DNA of 64,000 nt, from the NCBI GenBank assembly GCA_002708845.1, contig PAPI01000032.1:46744-110743 (forward strand), read 5' to 3'. This stretch comes from Leeuwenhoekiella sp. (GTDB lineage Bacteria > Bacteroidota > Bacteroidia > Flavobacteriales > Flavobacteriaceae). This document shows, piece after piece, positions 1-7,393 of the stretch. The position numbers and the translations under genes were made by a program. Position 1 is the first letter of the stretch. The number at the start of each line of letters is the position of its first letter. The notes beneath the pieces are model-generated. The model was given only the letters and a program-made list of their open reading frames with translations, ran no database searches and was not told where the DNA came from.

Positions 1-438
1 GGCTCCACCATACATTTTCACGAATACATTTAATAGGAGTAGGATAAAACTAATATTGGTTTCTAAGCCAGAAAAAATATGAACTCCAAGTATAGTTTTG
101 AAGCCAACTATAAATCCCACTAAACCAGCACTAGTTAAAAAAATTAATCCCAAAATTCCTATGAAAAGGAACGAATTTATTAGAAGCGTCTTACATTCGT
201 CATACTCTTTACTTTGATATTTTAGCACAAACATATTTGCGGTTGCATCATTTAGCCCTAAATTGGTCATTGCAAATACTGTAGATATTGAAGTTATAAG
301 AATCCAATCAGCATATTTTTCAACACTCCATAATGTTATAAACAGAGGAACCATCGCAATTTGGTTTAGGAAAGTAATTCCCATACCAAAAGAACTTGCA
401 AAATAATTCTTTGCAATGGATTTATAAATTAAGGACAT
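1..438 (-). CDS. Polysaccharide flippase (Wzx/MATE-like), 3' end outside window
   Basis: Reading the minus strand from an ATG at 436-438 gives 146 codons that stay open to the window edge, so the C-terminal part is missing. The protein begins MSLIYKSIAKNYFAS and continues with hydrophobic membrane-spanning stretches separated by short polar loops. The N-terminal pattern (a short amphipathic start, then a transmembrane helix with GMGITFLNQIA, later GLNDATANMFV) resembles O-antigen or capsule repeat-unit exporters of the Wzx/polysaccharide biosynthesis family, which flip lipid-linked glycans across the inner membrane. It lies in the same orientation as the sugar-nucleotide genes that follow on the plus-strand map, which fits the role. 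The call rests on hydropathy and context; another multi-pass transporter cannot be excluded from this fragment. Confidence 0.7.
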   Translation of the reverse strand, partial: MSLIYKSIAKNYFASSFGMGITFLNQIAMVPLFITLWSVEKYADWILITSISTVFAMTNLGLNDATANMFVLKYQSKEYDECKTLLINSFLFIGILGLIFLTSAGLVGFIVGFKTILGVHIFSGLETNISFILLLLNVFVKMYGGA

Positions 439-1001
439 ATAGATGATTTAAGCATTTAAAATATGCTTTAATAAATTAAAAATCAATTGTTTACCGAAAT
501 TGAATTATTTTAATAACTTGGTCTTTCTCTATTATAAACTATCTCTTCAGAAGTCGTTGCTAGTCGCTTTTTTTGTCAGAGCGTATAAAATTTTCGAAAA
601 GTATTAACCACACTGAAAACTTGGTTTTCACTTACTGAGCAATGATAAAACATAGCTCAATCGAAATGAAGAGTACAGTAACTAAGATTGAAATCAATCC
701 TAATTAAAGATTAAGTCTGCACAAATTGCATCCAAGACTAGTAATATCTCAGTCACTTTTATTAATGAAATGTGCTAATTGGTTATATCCAAAAACAAAA
801 TTCTTATTTCAAATTTTCCTTTATTGCCGAATGCAGTAAAGTATTCTGAATAAAATTAAGACCAAGTCTTAGGAAAACAAACTACGATATTTGACCGAAA
901 TACTTGTTTTACCATCTTGTTGTATATAACCCGTTGATATTTAGACACTACCTCTAAGAATTTCGATATTAGATACAAAGTAGGTCAAATACACGGTATA
1001 C
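439..1001. other. Gene-free AT-rich spacer
   Basis: About 560 bases between the flippase start and the end of the GDP-fucose synthase gene. The stretch is AT-rich and I see no convincing open frame, RNA gene or known repeat in it. It presumably holds the 5' leader of the flippase gene, and it may mark the junction between the conserved sugar-nucleotide genes and the variable part of the polysaccharide cluster. Confidence 0.5.
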
Positions 1002-2120
1002 CTAAAACAGATACCAGTGATACGCCTGCTTCAATCCTTCAGTCAGGTCTACTTGATGCTTCCAGCCTAACGCATTCAGTTTGGAAACATCTGTAAGCTT
1101 TTTCATAGTGCCGTCGGGTTTGTCAGCATTGAAATACAATTCCCCTCCAAAGCCAATAGTCTGTTTTATTAAAGAGGCGAGATCCTTAATAGAGAGATCT
1201 TCACCGGTACCGATATTGATATGGGTATTGCGAATCTCTGGCTGCTCTCCCTCGGCTGCGATCGGTGTAACATCTTTAAAGTCTCGGTTTTCCATTATAA
1301 AGACACAGGCGTCAGCCATATCTTCACTCCAGAGAAACTCCCGCATAGGTTTACCACTGCCCCAGATTTCAACCTTTACCTGGGGTAAAGAGTCGGCAGT
1401 TTCAGCAGGCAGTGCGCATTGTATTCCATATTTAGATAAGATGCTAAGAATCTCACGTTCTGAAGCACTACCGTCAACCCCCTCAATAGGAAGTTTATTA
1501 AGATCAGCCCTCAGGGCTTCCCAATTGTTTTGCTCCAAATTTTTCCCCAGGTGCATCTTTCGAATCAATGCCGGTAATACATGGGATTTTTCGAGATCAA
1601 AATTATCATTGGGTCCATACAGATTGGTAGGCATCACCGAGATAAAATTGGTCCCGTATTGCAGATTATAGCTTTCACACATCTTGATCCCGGCAATCTT
1701 GGCGATGGCATAGGGCTCATTGGTATATTCAAGCACATCTGTAAGCAGGTATTCCTCTTTCATCGGCTGTGGGCAGTTTTTGGGGTAAATACAGGTACTG
1801 CCCAAAAACAACAGCTTCTCCACGCCGTGTAAATAAGCCTGATGAATCACATTATTTTGAATCATCAGGTTCTCGTAGATAAAATCAGCCCGATAAGTAT
1901 TGTTGGCGACTATCCCGCCCACTTTTGCCGCCGCCAGAAATACATACTCTGGCTTTTCGGCTTCAAAAAACGCAGCCACCTGAACTGCTTCCCGCAAATC
2001 CAACTCACTACTCGTACGATACACCAGATTGGTATAGCCCTGCTCCTGCAGATTTTTTACAATAGCTGAACCCACCAACCCGCGATGTCCCGCTACATAT
2101 ATTTTTGAATCTTTATTCAT
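1002..2120 (-). CDS. fcl: GDP-L-fucose synthase
   Basis: NADPH-dependent 3,5-epimerase/4-reductase that turns GDP-4-keto-6-deoxy-D-mannose into GDP-L-fucose in the cytoplasm. It is an extended SDR protein: the nucleotide-binding motif GHRGLVG is at residues 11-17, the catalytic serine at 108 (STCIYP), Tyr137 and Lys141 (YAIAK), and His180. These sit one residue from the positions known for the E. coli enzyme. I use the ATG at 2118-2120, giving 372 residues, because it lies just before the Rossmann motif; an in-frame ATG 60 bases upstream would add a 20-residue tail with no family support. At 372 residues it is longer than the roughly 320 of E. coli because of an insertion at about 193-247. 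It follows gmd, which supplies its substrate, with a 104-base spacer that contains a dispersed repeat. Confidence 0.95.
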   Translation of the reverse strand: MNKDSKIYVAGHRGLVGSAIVKNLQEQGYTNLVYRTSSELDLREAVQVAAFFEAEKPEYVFLAAAKVGGIVANNTYRADFIYENLMIQNNVIHQAYLHGVEKLLFLGSTCIYPKNCPQPMKEEYLLTDVLEYTNEPYAIAKIAGIKMCESYNLQYGTNFISVMPTNLYGPNDNFDLEKSHVLPALIRKMHLGKNLEQNNWEALRADLNKLPIEGVDGSASEREILSILSKYGIQCALPAETADSLPQVKVEIWGSGKPMREFLWSEDMADACVFIMENRDFKDVTPIAAEGEQPEIRNTHINIGTGEDLSIKDLASLIKQTIGFGGELYFNADKPDGTMKKLTDVSKLNALGWKHQVDLTEGLKQAYHWYLF

Positions 2121-2185
2121 AGTTTTTGAAATATCCCCAACCTCATATATTCTATAATTCCAAGACAATTTGTTACTCAAGTTAA

Positions 2186-2224
2186 CACCCTTCCCACCCC
2201 CAAGAGAAGGGCCGGGGGATGAGG
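2186..2224. repeat. Dispersed 'SPLER-type' GC-rich palindromic repeat
   Basis: A short GC-rich element in the spacer between gmd and fcl, with arms around CCCTTCCC and GAGAAGGG followed by CCGGGGGATGAGG. It belongs to the same family as copies at about 15691-15727 and 17666-17699 in the trp operon (consensus-like core: CTCTCC, a few bases, GGAGAG, then GGGGTGAGG). Confidence 0.6.
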
Positions 2225-3337
2225 TTACTCGAAGTAATTCAAAATACGATACCCGCCATCCTTCAGATACTGATCTTTCTTCATCAGTTTTAGATCGCTT
2301 TGCATCATATCGTTGACCAGGTCTTTCAGATCATATTCGGGTACCCATCCCAGTTTTTCTTTGGCTTTTGTCGCATCTCCTATCAACAGGTCAACTTCAG
2401 TAGGCCTAAAGTATTTAGGATCAACCGCTAATACTTCTTTCCCGATTTCCAGTTGATATTCAGGATTCGTACAGGCTTTTACATAGCCTTTTTCATCAAC
2501 CCCCTCTCCCTTAAACTCCAGCTCAATCCCGGCGTGACCAAAGGCCATACGTACAAACTCGCGTACCGGTGTGGTTTTATTGGTAGCAATCACCCAGTCT
2601 TCAGCCTCTTCGGCCTGCAAGATCATCCACATCATCCGCACATAATCCTTGGCATGCCCCCAATCGCGTTTAGCGTCCAGATTCCCCAGATACAATTTAT
2701 CCTGCAATCCCAAAGCGATTCGCGAAGCGGCACGGGTAATCTTACGGGTTACAAAAGTCTCCCCGCGTATGGGTGATTCATGATTAAACAAAATCCCGTT
2801 GCAGGCATACATTCCATAAGCTTCGCGGTAATTAACCGTAATCCAATAGGCATACATCTTGGCCACCGCATAAGGTGAACGCGGGTAAAAGGGAGTGGTC
2901 TCCGTTTGAGGCACTTCCTGCACCTTCCCGTACAATTCGGAAGTAGATGCCTGATAGATACGGGTTTTATTTCCCAAACCCAGCAAACGTACGGCATCGA
3001 GTATACGTAAAGTACCCAGACCATCCGCATTCCCGGTATATTCGGGCACTTCAAAAGACACCTGCACATGACTCATCGCGGCCAGATTGTAGATCTCATC
3101 GGGTTGAATTTCCTGAATCAGGCGAATCAGGTTTGTACTGTCCGTCATATCCCCGTAATGCAAAATAAAATTACGATGCTCTACATGAGGATCCTGGTAC
3201 AAATGATCAATACGATCAGTATTAAACAGGCTTGAGCGGCGCTTCAGCCCGTGTACTTCATAGCCTTTCTTCAATAAAAACTCACTTAGGTAAGCCCCGT
3301 CCTGCCCGGTAACCCCGGTGATTAATGCTACTTTCAT
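2225..3337 (-). CDS. gmd: GDP-mannose 4,6-dehydratase
   Basis: First committed step to GDP-L-fucose: it removes water from GDP-D-mannose to give the 4-keto-6-deoxy sugar, using tightly bound NADP(H). The 370-residue protein has the expected length. The motif GVTGQDG lies at 8-14, and Thr132, Glu134, Tyr156 and Lys160 fall at exactly the catalytic positions known for the E. coli enzyme. RRSS at 33-36 is the segment that contacts NADP and the neighbouring subunit in the tetramer. It is transcribed after ugd (29-base gap) and before fcl, so the three sugar-nucleotide genes are probably one transcript. Confidence 0.97.
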   Translation of the reverse strand: MKVALITGVTGQDGAYLSEFLLKKGYEVHGLKRRSSLFNTDRIDHLYQDPHVEHRNFILHYGDMTDSTNLIRLIQEIQPDEIYNLAAMSHVQVSFEVPEYTGNADGLGTLRILDAVRLLGLGNKTRIYQASTSELYGKVQEVPQTETTPFYPRSPYAVAKMYAYWITVNYREAYGMYACNGILFNHESPIRGETFVTRKITRAASRIALGLQDKLYLGNLDAKRDWGHAKDYVRMMWMILQAEEAEDWVIATNKTTPVREFVRMAFGHAGIELEFKGEGVDEKGYVKACTNPEYQLEIGKEVLAVDPKYFRPTEVDLLIGDATKAKEKLGWVPEYDLKDLVNDMMQSDLKLMKKDQYLKDGGYRILNYFE

Positions 3338-3365
3338 AATGTGGTATTAGTATTCCGTATAAAAA

Positions 3366-4763
3366 TTAAGAGCCTATGGCGTAAAATTCAAAACCTTTAG
3401 CCTTCAGCGTTTCTTTATCCAAGAGACGACGCCCGTCAAATAAAAAGGCCGGCTTCAGCATGTCCTTGTAGATTTGATCCCAGTCCAGGCTTACAAATTC
3501 ATCCCATTCGGTCATAATCGCGACCGCGTGGGCTTCATCAGTAGCTTCATAGGCGGTATTCACTACAGTAATAAGCTCCCGGTTTTCGGCTTCAGAGCGC
3601 GTACCCAGATAATCCAGGTCGGCCAGGATCTGTTCTTTGCTCACCTTGGGATCATATACCACCACCTCAGCCCGCTCATTCAGCAGATAGTCGGCTACAT
3701 AAATAGCAGCCGATTCCCGGGTATCATTGGTATCCTTTTTAAAGGCCCAGCCCAGCATCGCGATTTTTTTCCCGCTTACCGTATTATATAAGGTACGTAC
3801 GATGTTTTCGGCAAAACGCCTCTTTTGATGATCATTCATAATAATCACCTGCTCCCAGTAATCTGCCACTTCTTTTAAACCAAAGGACTGCGCGATATAA
3901 ACCAGGTTTAAAATATCCTTTTGAAAGCAGGAACCCCCAAAACCTACCGAGGCCTTTAAAAATTTAGGCCCTATTCGACTATCCTGTCCTATAGCTTTCG
4001 ATACCTCATTCACATCAGCTCCGGTCTTTTCACACAATTCAGAAAGCGCGTTGATCGATGACACCCGCTGTGCCAAAAACGCATTTGCGGTCAATTTAGA
4101 AAGCTCTGAGGACCACACATTGGTGGTAAGTATATGCTCCTGAGGCACCCAGTGTGCATACACATCAACCAAAGCCTGCATCGCCGCTTTTCCTTCTTCG
4201 GTATCCGGGTCTCCCCCAATTAATACCCGGTCTGGCGCGTGTAGATCTTCCACCGCGGTACCTTCTGCCAGGAACTCCGGATTGGAAAGTATTTGAAACT
4301 TCACCCCATTTCCGGTATTTTCAAGTATGCTTTTTAAGGCTTCAGCCGTACGTACCGGCAGGGTCGATTTCTCCACCACAATTTTATCAGTGGTAGATAC
4401 CCGCGCGATTTGCCGTGCACAAAGCTCAATCCATTTCAAATCGGCCGCCATGCCTTTCCCAATCCCGTAGGTCTTGGTAGGCGTGTTTACCGAAATAAAA
4501 ACCATATCCGCTTCGGCGATCGCCTCATCCACTTCCGTAGAAAAAAACAGGTTACGCCCCCGGGCTTCACCCACCACGGCATCAAGCCCCGGTTCATAAA
4601 CCGGCAGCTTCGAAAGGTCTGCATCATTCCACGCAGCAATTCGCTTTTCATTAATATCTACTACCGTTACTTTAATTCCGGGTGCCTTTTGGGCGATTAC
4701 CGCCATAGTAGGCCCACCTACATAACCTGCCCCGATACAACAGATGTTTTTTACTTGTGTCAT
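3366..4763 (-). CDS. ugd: UDP-glucose 6-dehydrogenase
   Basis: Two-step NAD-dependent oxidation of UDP-glucose to UDP-glucuronate, a precursor of acidic surface polysaccharides. The start at 4761-4763 ([16 protein letters not shown]) puts the NAD-binding GAGYVG at residues 11-16; an upstream in-frame extension of 22 residues has no family support. The catalytic cysteine is Cys279 in FGGSCFQKD. At 465 residues it is longer than the roughly 390-residue E. coli Ugd, and segments such as [10 protein letters not shown] and [12 protein letters not shown] resemble the animal-type UGDH subfamily. It is the second gene after the UpxY-like regulator, with a hairpin in between. Confidence 0.95.
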   Translation of the reverse strand: MTQVKNICCIGAGYVGGPTMAVIAQKAPGIKVTVVDINEKRIAAWNDADLSKLPVYEPGLDAVVGEARGRNLFFSTEVDEAIAEADMVFISVNTPTKTYGIGKGMAADLKWIELCARQIARVSTTDKIVVEKSTLPVRTAEALKSILENTGNGVKFQILSNPEFLAEGTAVEDLHAPDRVLIGGDPDTEEGKAAMQALVDVYAHWVPQEHILTTNVWSSELSKLTANAFLAQRVSSINALSELCEKTGADVNEVSKAIGQDSRIGPKFLKASVGFGGSCFQKDILNLVYIAQSFGLKEVADYWEQVIIMNDHQKRRFAENIVRTLYNTVSGKKIAMLGWAFKKDTNDTRESAAIYVADYLLNERAEVVVYDPKVSKEQILADLDYLGTRSEAENRELITVVNTAYEATDEAHAVAIMTEWDEFVSLDWDQIYKDMLKPAFLFDGRRLLDKETLKAKGFEFYAIGS

Positions 4764-4856
4764 GAGTTTAAAAATTAAATCCTTTAAAAATAGCCAATTT
4801 TTACCATGGCTTCGCCTCGTGAGTCCCATTTAGAGTCCCACCGGGGTAAAATAAAT

Positions 4857-4880
4857 ACCGGAGCCTGTACAGGTTCCGGT
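4857..4880 (-). terminator. Hairpin between the upxY-like gene and ugd
   Basis: A 10-bp stem (4857-4866 with 4871-4880, one G-U pair, loop GTAC), read on the minus strand and followed by the T-rich run ATTTATTTTA. It lies directly after the stop of the upxY-like gene. It could be a weak intrinsic terminator that separates the regulator from the biosynthetic genes. Confidence 0.55.
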
Positions 4881-4896
4881 TATATAGAAACAGCCT

Positions 4897-5373
4897 TTAA
4901 GACACCAGGTCCCGGTAGCTGGCCTCGACGATAACGCCAAGATTTTTTAAAAGCAAACGCACCTTACGTGTGCCCGTCTGATCAATAATACCGCTTTGCC
5001 CCTTAAACACTCCGCTTTTAATCTCCACCCGATCTCCGGGATTAAATTGCTGCACCTGCACCTCTGCTACCCGCTCATCAGCCAGCCAGTTTTTAACGGT
5101 CTCCAGCTCCTCGTCCCGTACGATTGCCGGCTTACCCAGCCAAAATAAATACCGCACCACACTATGCACCGCAAACACCTGTTGCCGCTGGCTTTCCTCA
5201 AGACGTACAAACACATAGGATTTAAATAACGGCACTTTAACTTTCTTCTTGCGATCGCTCCACTGCCTTACTTCGGTCTTTGTGGGACAAAACACTTCAA
5301 GCCCCATCCGCTCCAAAGCCGAAGCGGTTTTTTTTTCAGTTTGCGACTTCACGTAGAGTACGTACCAGTTCAT
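4897..5373 (-). CDS. UpxY-like transcription antiterminator (NusG paralogue)
   Basis: A 158-residue specialised NusG paralogue. The N-terminal NGN domain starts MNWYVLYVKSQTEKK and contains the FKSYVFVRL segment; the C-terminal KOW domain holds GDRVEIKSGVFKGQSG at about 110-125. Bacteroides UpxY proteins of this size and position (first gene of a capsule locus) prevent premature termination in the long leader of their own operon. Here it is likewise the first gene before ugd, gmd and fcl, and a hairpin follows its stop. That it acts on this polysaccharide operon is inferred from position. Spt5/NusG itself is expected elsewhere near rpl genes, so this is not the housekeeping copy. Confidence 0.88.
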   Translation of the reverse strand: MNWYVLYVKSQTEKKTASALERMGLEVFCPTKTEVRQWSDRKKKVKVPLFKSYVFVRLEESQRQQVFAVHSVVRYLFWLGKPAIVRDEELETVKNWLADERVAEVQVQQFNPGDRVEIKSGVFKGQSGIIDQTGTRKVRLLLKNLGVIVEASYRDLVS

Positions 5374-5967
5374 TGAAATTCGGCGCTTTACAACCAGGCT
5401 TTACTGCTTAGTCTTTAACATTTCGGAAAGGCGAAAATAAGTAAAAACAGGCTCTAAACAAGGGTAAAATAACATTAAATTTCCTGATGAAGTCAAATAA
5501 ACGCAAACGACAAAACCGCGAAAACGTTTGAATATCAGCGCCTAAACCTCAAATAATAGTTTAGCGCATTGAACCCTAGTCAACTACATTGCTATAACCT
5601 ATAGCTTTATAAGTTTAACAAATAACGACTTTCCAAATTCTTAAATTTTAAGATAAAAAAAAACGGAACCATATGCCTCTGTTTAGCGCGCGAGGGTAGT
5701 AGTGGCACCTGAATTTCAAAAGCGCTGTTAACGATAAAGAATTACGCCTAAATTAAACCCTCGATTCTCGCTGTGTTAGGGTGCGATTAAAGCGCACGCA
5801 TAAAAAGCACAGAACCCCCGAAGAAAATCTGGGGACTTATTGCGGTTTTGCCCGATAAGGCAAAAAACCTCCTAAATGTGCCTGAGTCAATAGTGGCTAC
5901 AGAACCGCAATAGCGATAGGCACATGCAAGTTGACCAATTAAAAACCATAAAAACGACAGAATCAAA
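5374..5967. other. Leader/spacer upstream of the upxY-like gene
   Basis: Non-coding stretch that should contain the promoter and 5' leader of the polysaccharide operon (read on the minus strand). I could not fix a promoter. From about 5840 it carries a hairpin, TTTTGCC...AGGCAAAA, which resembles TTTTCGCC...GGCGAAAA at 9508-9527. This links it to the repeat island that follows. Confidence 0.5.
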
Positions 5968-6174
5968 AGCGTCTTTTCTTTTCGGCATCTGACGACCCCA
6001 GGGAAAGGAATGTACTGTTCCGAGAGAACTTTTAAGCATTCAAACGACGAAAGAGTCTCCTGGTAAACCGACGCCAGGAGATTCACGAGCTCCAAAACAA
6101 ATAAACAACAGCGAGATAAACCGACGCCAGGAGATTCACGAGCTCCAAAACCAATAAGCAATAGCGAGCTAAAG
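5968..6174. repeat. Composite repeat, block P copy 1 (two tail units)
   Basis: Starts with TCTTTTCTTTTCGGCATC, continues through a CGACGACCCCAGGGA segment, and ends with two consecutive copies (about 6066-6118 and 6120-6174) of a tail that begins AAACCGACG, contains the hairpin GGAG...CTCC (TTCACGAGCTCC) and ends AGCGAGCTAAA. The same block occurs at 6565-6720, 9169-9328 and 9536-9697. Apparent open frames through it are unlikely to be genes. Confidence 0.85.
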
Positions 6175-6175
6175 A

Positions 6176-6304
6176 AAAGGAAAGAAGATGCTATAGAACC
6201 CTTAATTTCTATTCTCCTTCCCTTTCTTTTGTAAAGTAAGCCGTTTCTTAGACAAGAACTAAAAATACTATTCTTATGTACTCCCTCGGTTCAGAATAGC
6301 CGCT
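6176..6304. repeat. Composite repeat, block Q copy 1
   Basis: Begins AAAGGAAAGAAGATG and ends CTCGGTTCAGAATAGCCGCT. It aligns along its whole length with 9338-9454, with a few substitutions and small gaps. In both places it follows block P, so the P-Q order is conserved between the two sides of the dipeptidase gene. Confidence 0.85.
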
Positions 6305-6362
6305 AGGACAGAGCGTTAAGAAAAGGTCTGGTAGACCTTTTTAGCGAATGAGCCAGGTGGCG
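6304..6362 (+). repeat. Hairpin repeat, copy 1 (plus orientation)
   Basis: GACAGAGCGTTAAG, then a perfect 9-bp stem AAAAGGTCT / AGACCTTTT (6321-6329 and 6333-6341) around loop GGT, then TAGCGAATGAGCC. The flanks and loop recur in opposite orientation at 6886-6950, but with different stem sequence that still pairs. Confidence 0.8.
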
Positions 6363-6424
6363 CATAGGCTTCAAGATCGCATCATTTTCTGGCATTCTCT
6401 TATTTACTTTTAAAATAGCAAATG

Positions 6425-6720
6425 CAGCGACGCGGAGCTGACAAGGCGGTTTTCACCCGTAAAATGGCTGTTGAGTCAAGCACTCTCCTCGCTAAAGGAC
6501 TAAATTAGTATCCAGGACCAGTTTAAGAAGTTTTGATCTCGACCATCGAGCGAAAAATTCCGAAGCGAGGGGCTCTTTTCTTTTCTGCATCCGACGACCG
6601 CAGGGAGAGGAATACACTGATCCGAGAGAACCTTTAAGCATTCAAACGACGTAGGTTTCTCCTGAGCAAACCGACGCCAGGAAATTCACGAGCTCCAAAA
6701 CCAATAAGCAACAGCGAGAT
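6425..6720. repeat. Composite repeat, blocks S and P copy 2
   Basis: Block S (6425-6564; AGCGACGCGGAGCTGAC through GCGAAAAATTCCGAA) joined to block P (6565-6720). Block S matches 9030-9168 over about 140 bases with few differences, and the S-P junction is identical on both sides of the dipeptidase gene. Confidence 0.85.
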
Positions 6721-6761
6721 ATATAAGAATAATTAAAACTATAACTCCCAACCTTAGTCCC

Positions 6762-6787
6762 TTTCTTTTGTCTTGATACAAAAGAAA
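6762..6787. repeat. Perfect 10-bp inverted repeat
   Basis: TTTCTTTTGT and ACAAAAGAAA flank a 6-base loop. It lies in the spacer between the two large repeat groups and is probably another dispersed palindromic element. Confidence 0.65.
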
Positions 6788-6885
6788 CAACACGTCTGGT
6801 CAGCCGGGCAGGAAAATCAAGGCTCACAAGACGGTATCTAAATTTATTGTTCGCTGCACTGCATTGTTTCTAGCTAAAATAGCCC

Positions 6886-6950
6886 AACGCGGCAAGCTGG
6901 CTCATTCGCTAGAATAGTCCACCGGACTATTCTTTAACGCTCTGCCCTAC
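6886..6950 (-). repeat. Hairpin repeat, copy 2 (minus orientation)
   Basis: Reverse-complement copy of 6304-6362. Its stem AGAATAGTCC / GGACTATTCT (6911-6920 and 6924-6933) differs from copy 1 in several base pairs but pairs perfectly, and the loop read on the minus strand is again GGT. Flanks GGCTCATTCGCT and TTAACGCTCTG match copy 1. Confidence 0.8.
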
Positions 6951-7109
6951 GATACCTTCTTGTAGGCCGTCTTCTGCATTAGAACTAAGAACTTTATCCT
7001 TTAGCCTTCTTATTCTTCAGTATAGCAAATTACTTCCCCTGAAATCATTTAACCTAAAAGATCAAACGAATTGGTGTTATTTGGAGAATGTAAAAACCGG
7101 CATATAGAA

Positions 7110-7216
7110 AAGATCTCGTAAAATTTGAGGTGAAGGCTTCGTAAAATTTTCTGCTGTCTGACCCGCAGGGGAGTTCAGAAAATTTAGAAGCCGAACGATA
7201 AATTTAGAGATCGTTT
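7110..7216. repeat. Long imperfect inverted repeat
   Basis: Two arms of about 40 bases (about 7111-7153 and 7176-7214), including GATCTC...GAGATC, GGCTTC...GAAGCC and AAAATTTTCTG...CAGAAAATTT, can fold into one long hairpin about 105 bases across. It lies upstream of the next repeat tail and after the dipeptidase gene (read on the minus strand). Confidence 0.75.
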
Positions 7217-7256
7217 CTTAAGCCTAGACTTTTTTGGTTCTTTTTTGGGCGATGCA

Positions 7257-7316
7257 AACCGACGATAGGAGGTTCACAAGCTCCAAAACCAATAAGTGAC
7301 AGCGAGCTAAAAAAGA
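7257..7316. repeat. Composite repeat, isolated tail unit
   Basis: A single tail unit (AAACCGACGATAGGAGG, then TTCACAAGCTCC, ending GACAGCGAGCTAAA) without the rest of block P. Confidence 0.8.
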
Positions 7317-7393
7317 ACAGGACAAACTTTAGAACCTATAACCTCCGTCTCACCCCTTCTTCTCCTGTAAAGCAACGCCTTTAAAAAATGGAA

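Noticed and set aside
5787-6161. Open frame of 124 codons on the minus strand coding SRCCLLVLELVN-like segments
   Set aside because: It runs through composite repeat block P; the same peptide appears from other copies (for example 6642-6827) and in different frames. No protein-like codon pattern or start context, so I treat it as repeat DNA.
6642-6827. Open frame of 61 codons on the minus strand
   Set aside because: It crosses a perfect palindrome (6762-6787) and repeat tails, and the product has no family features.
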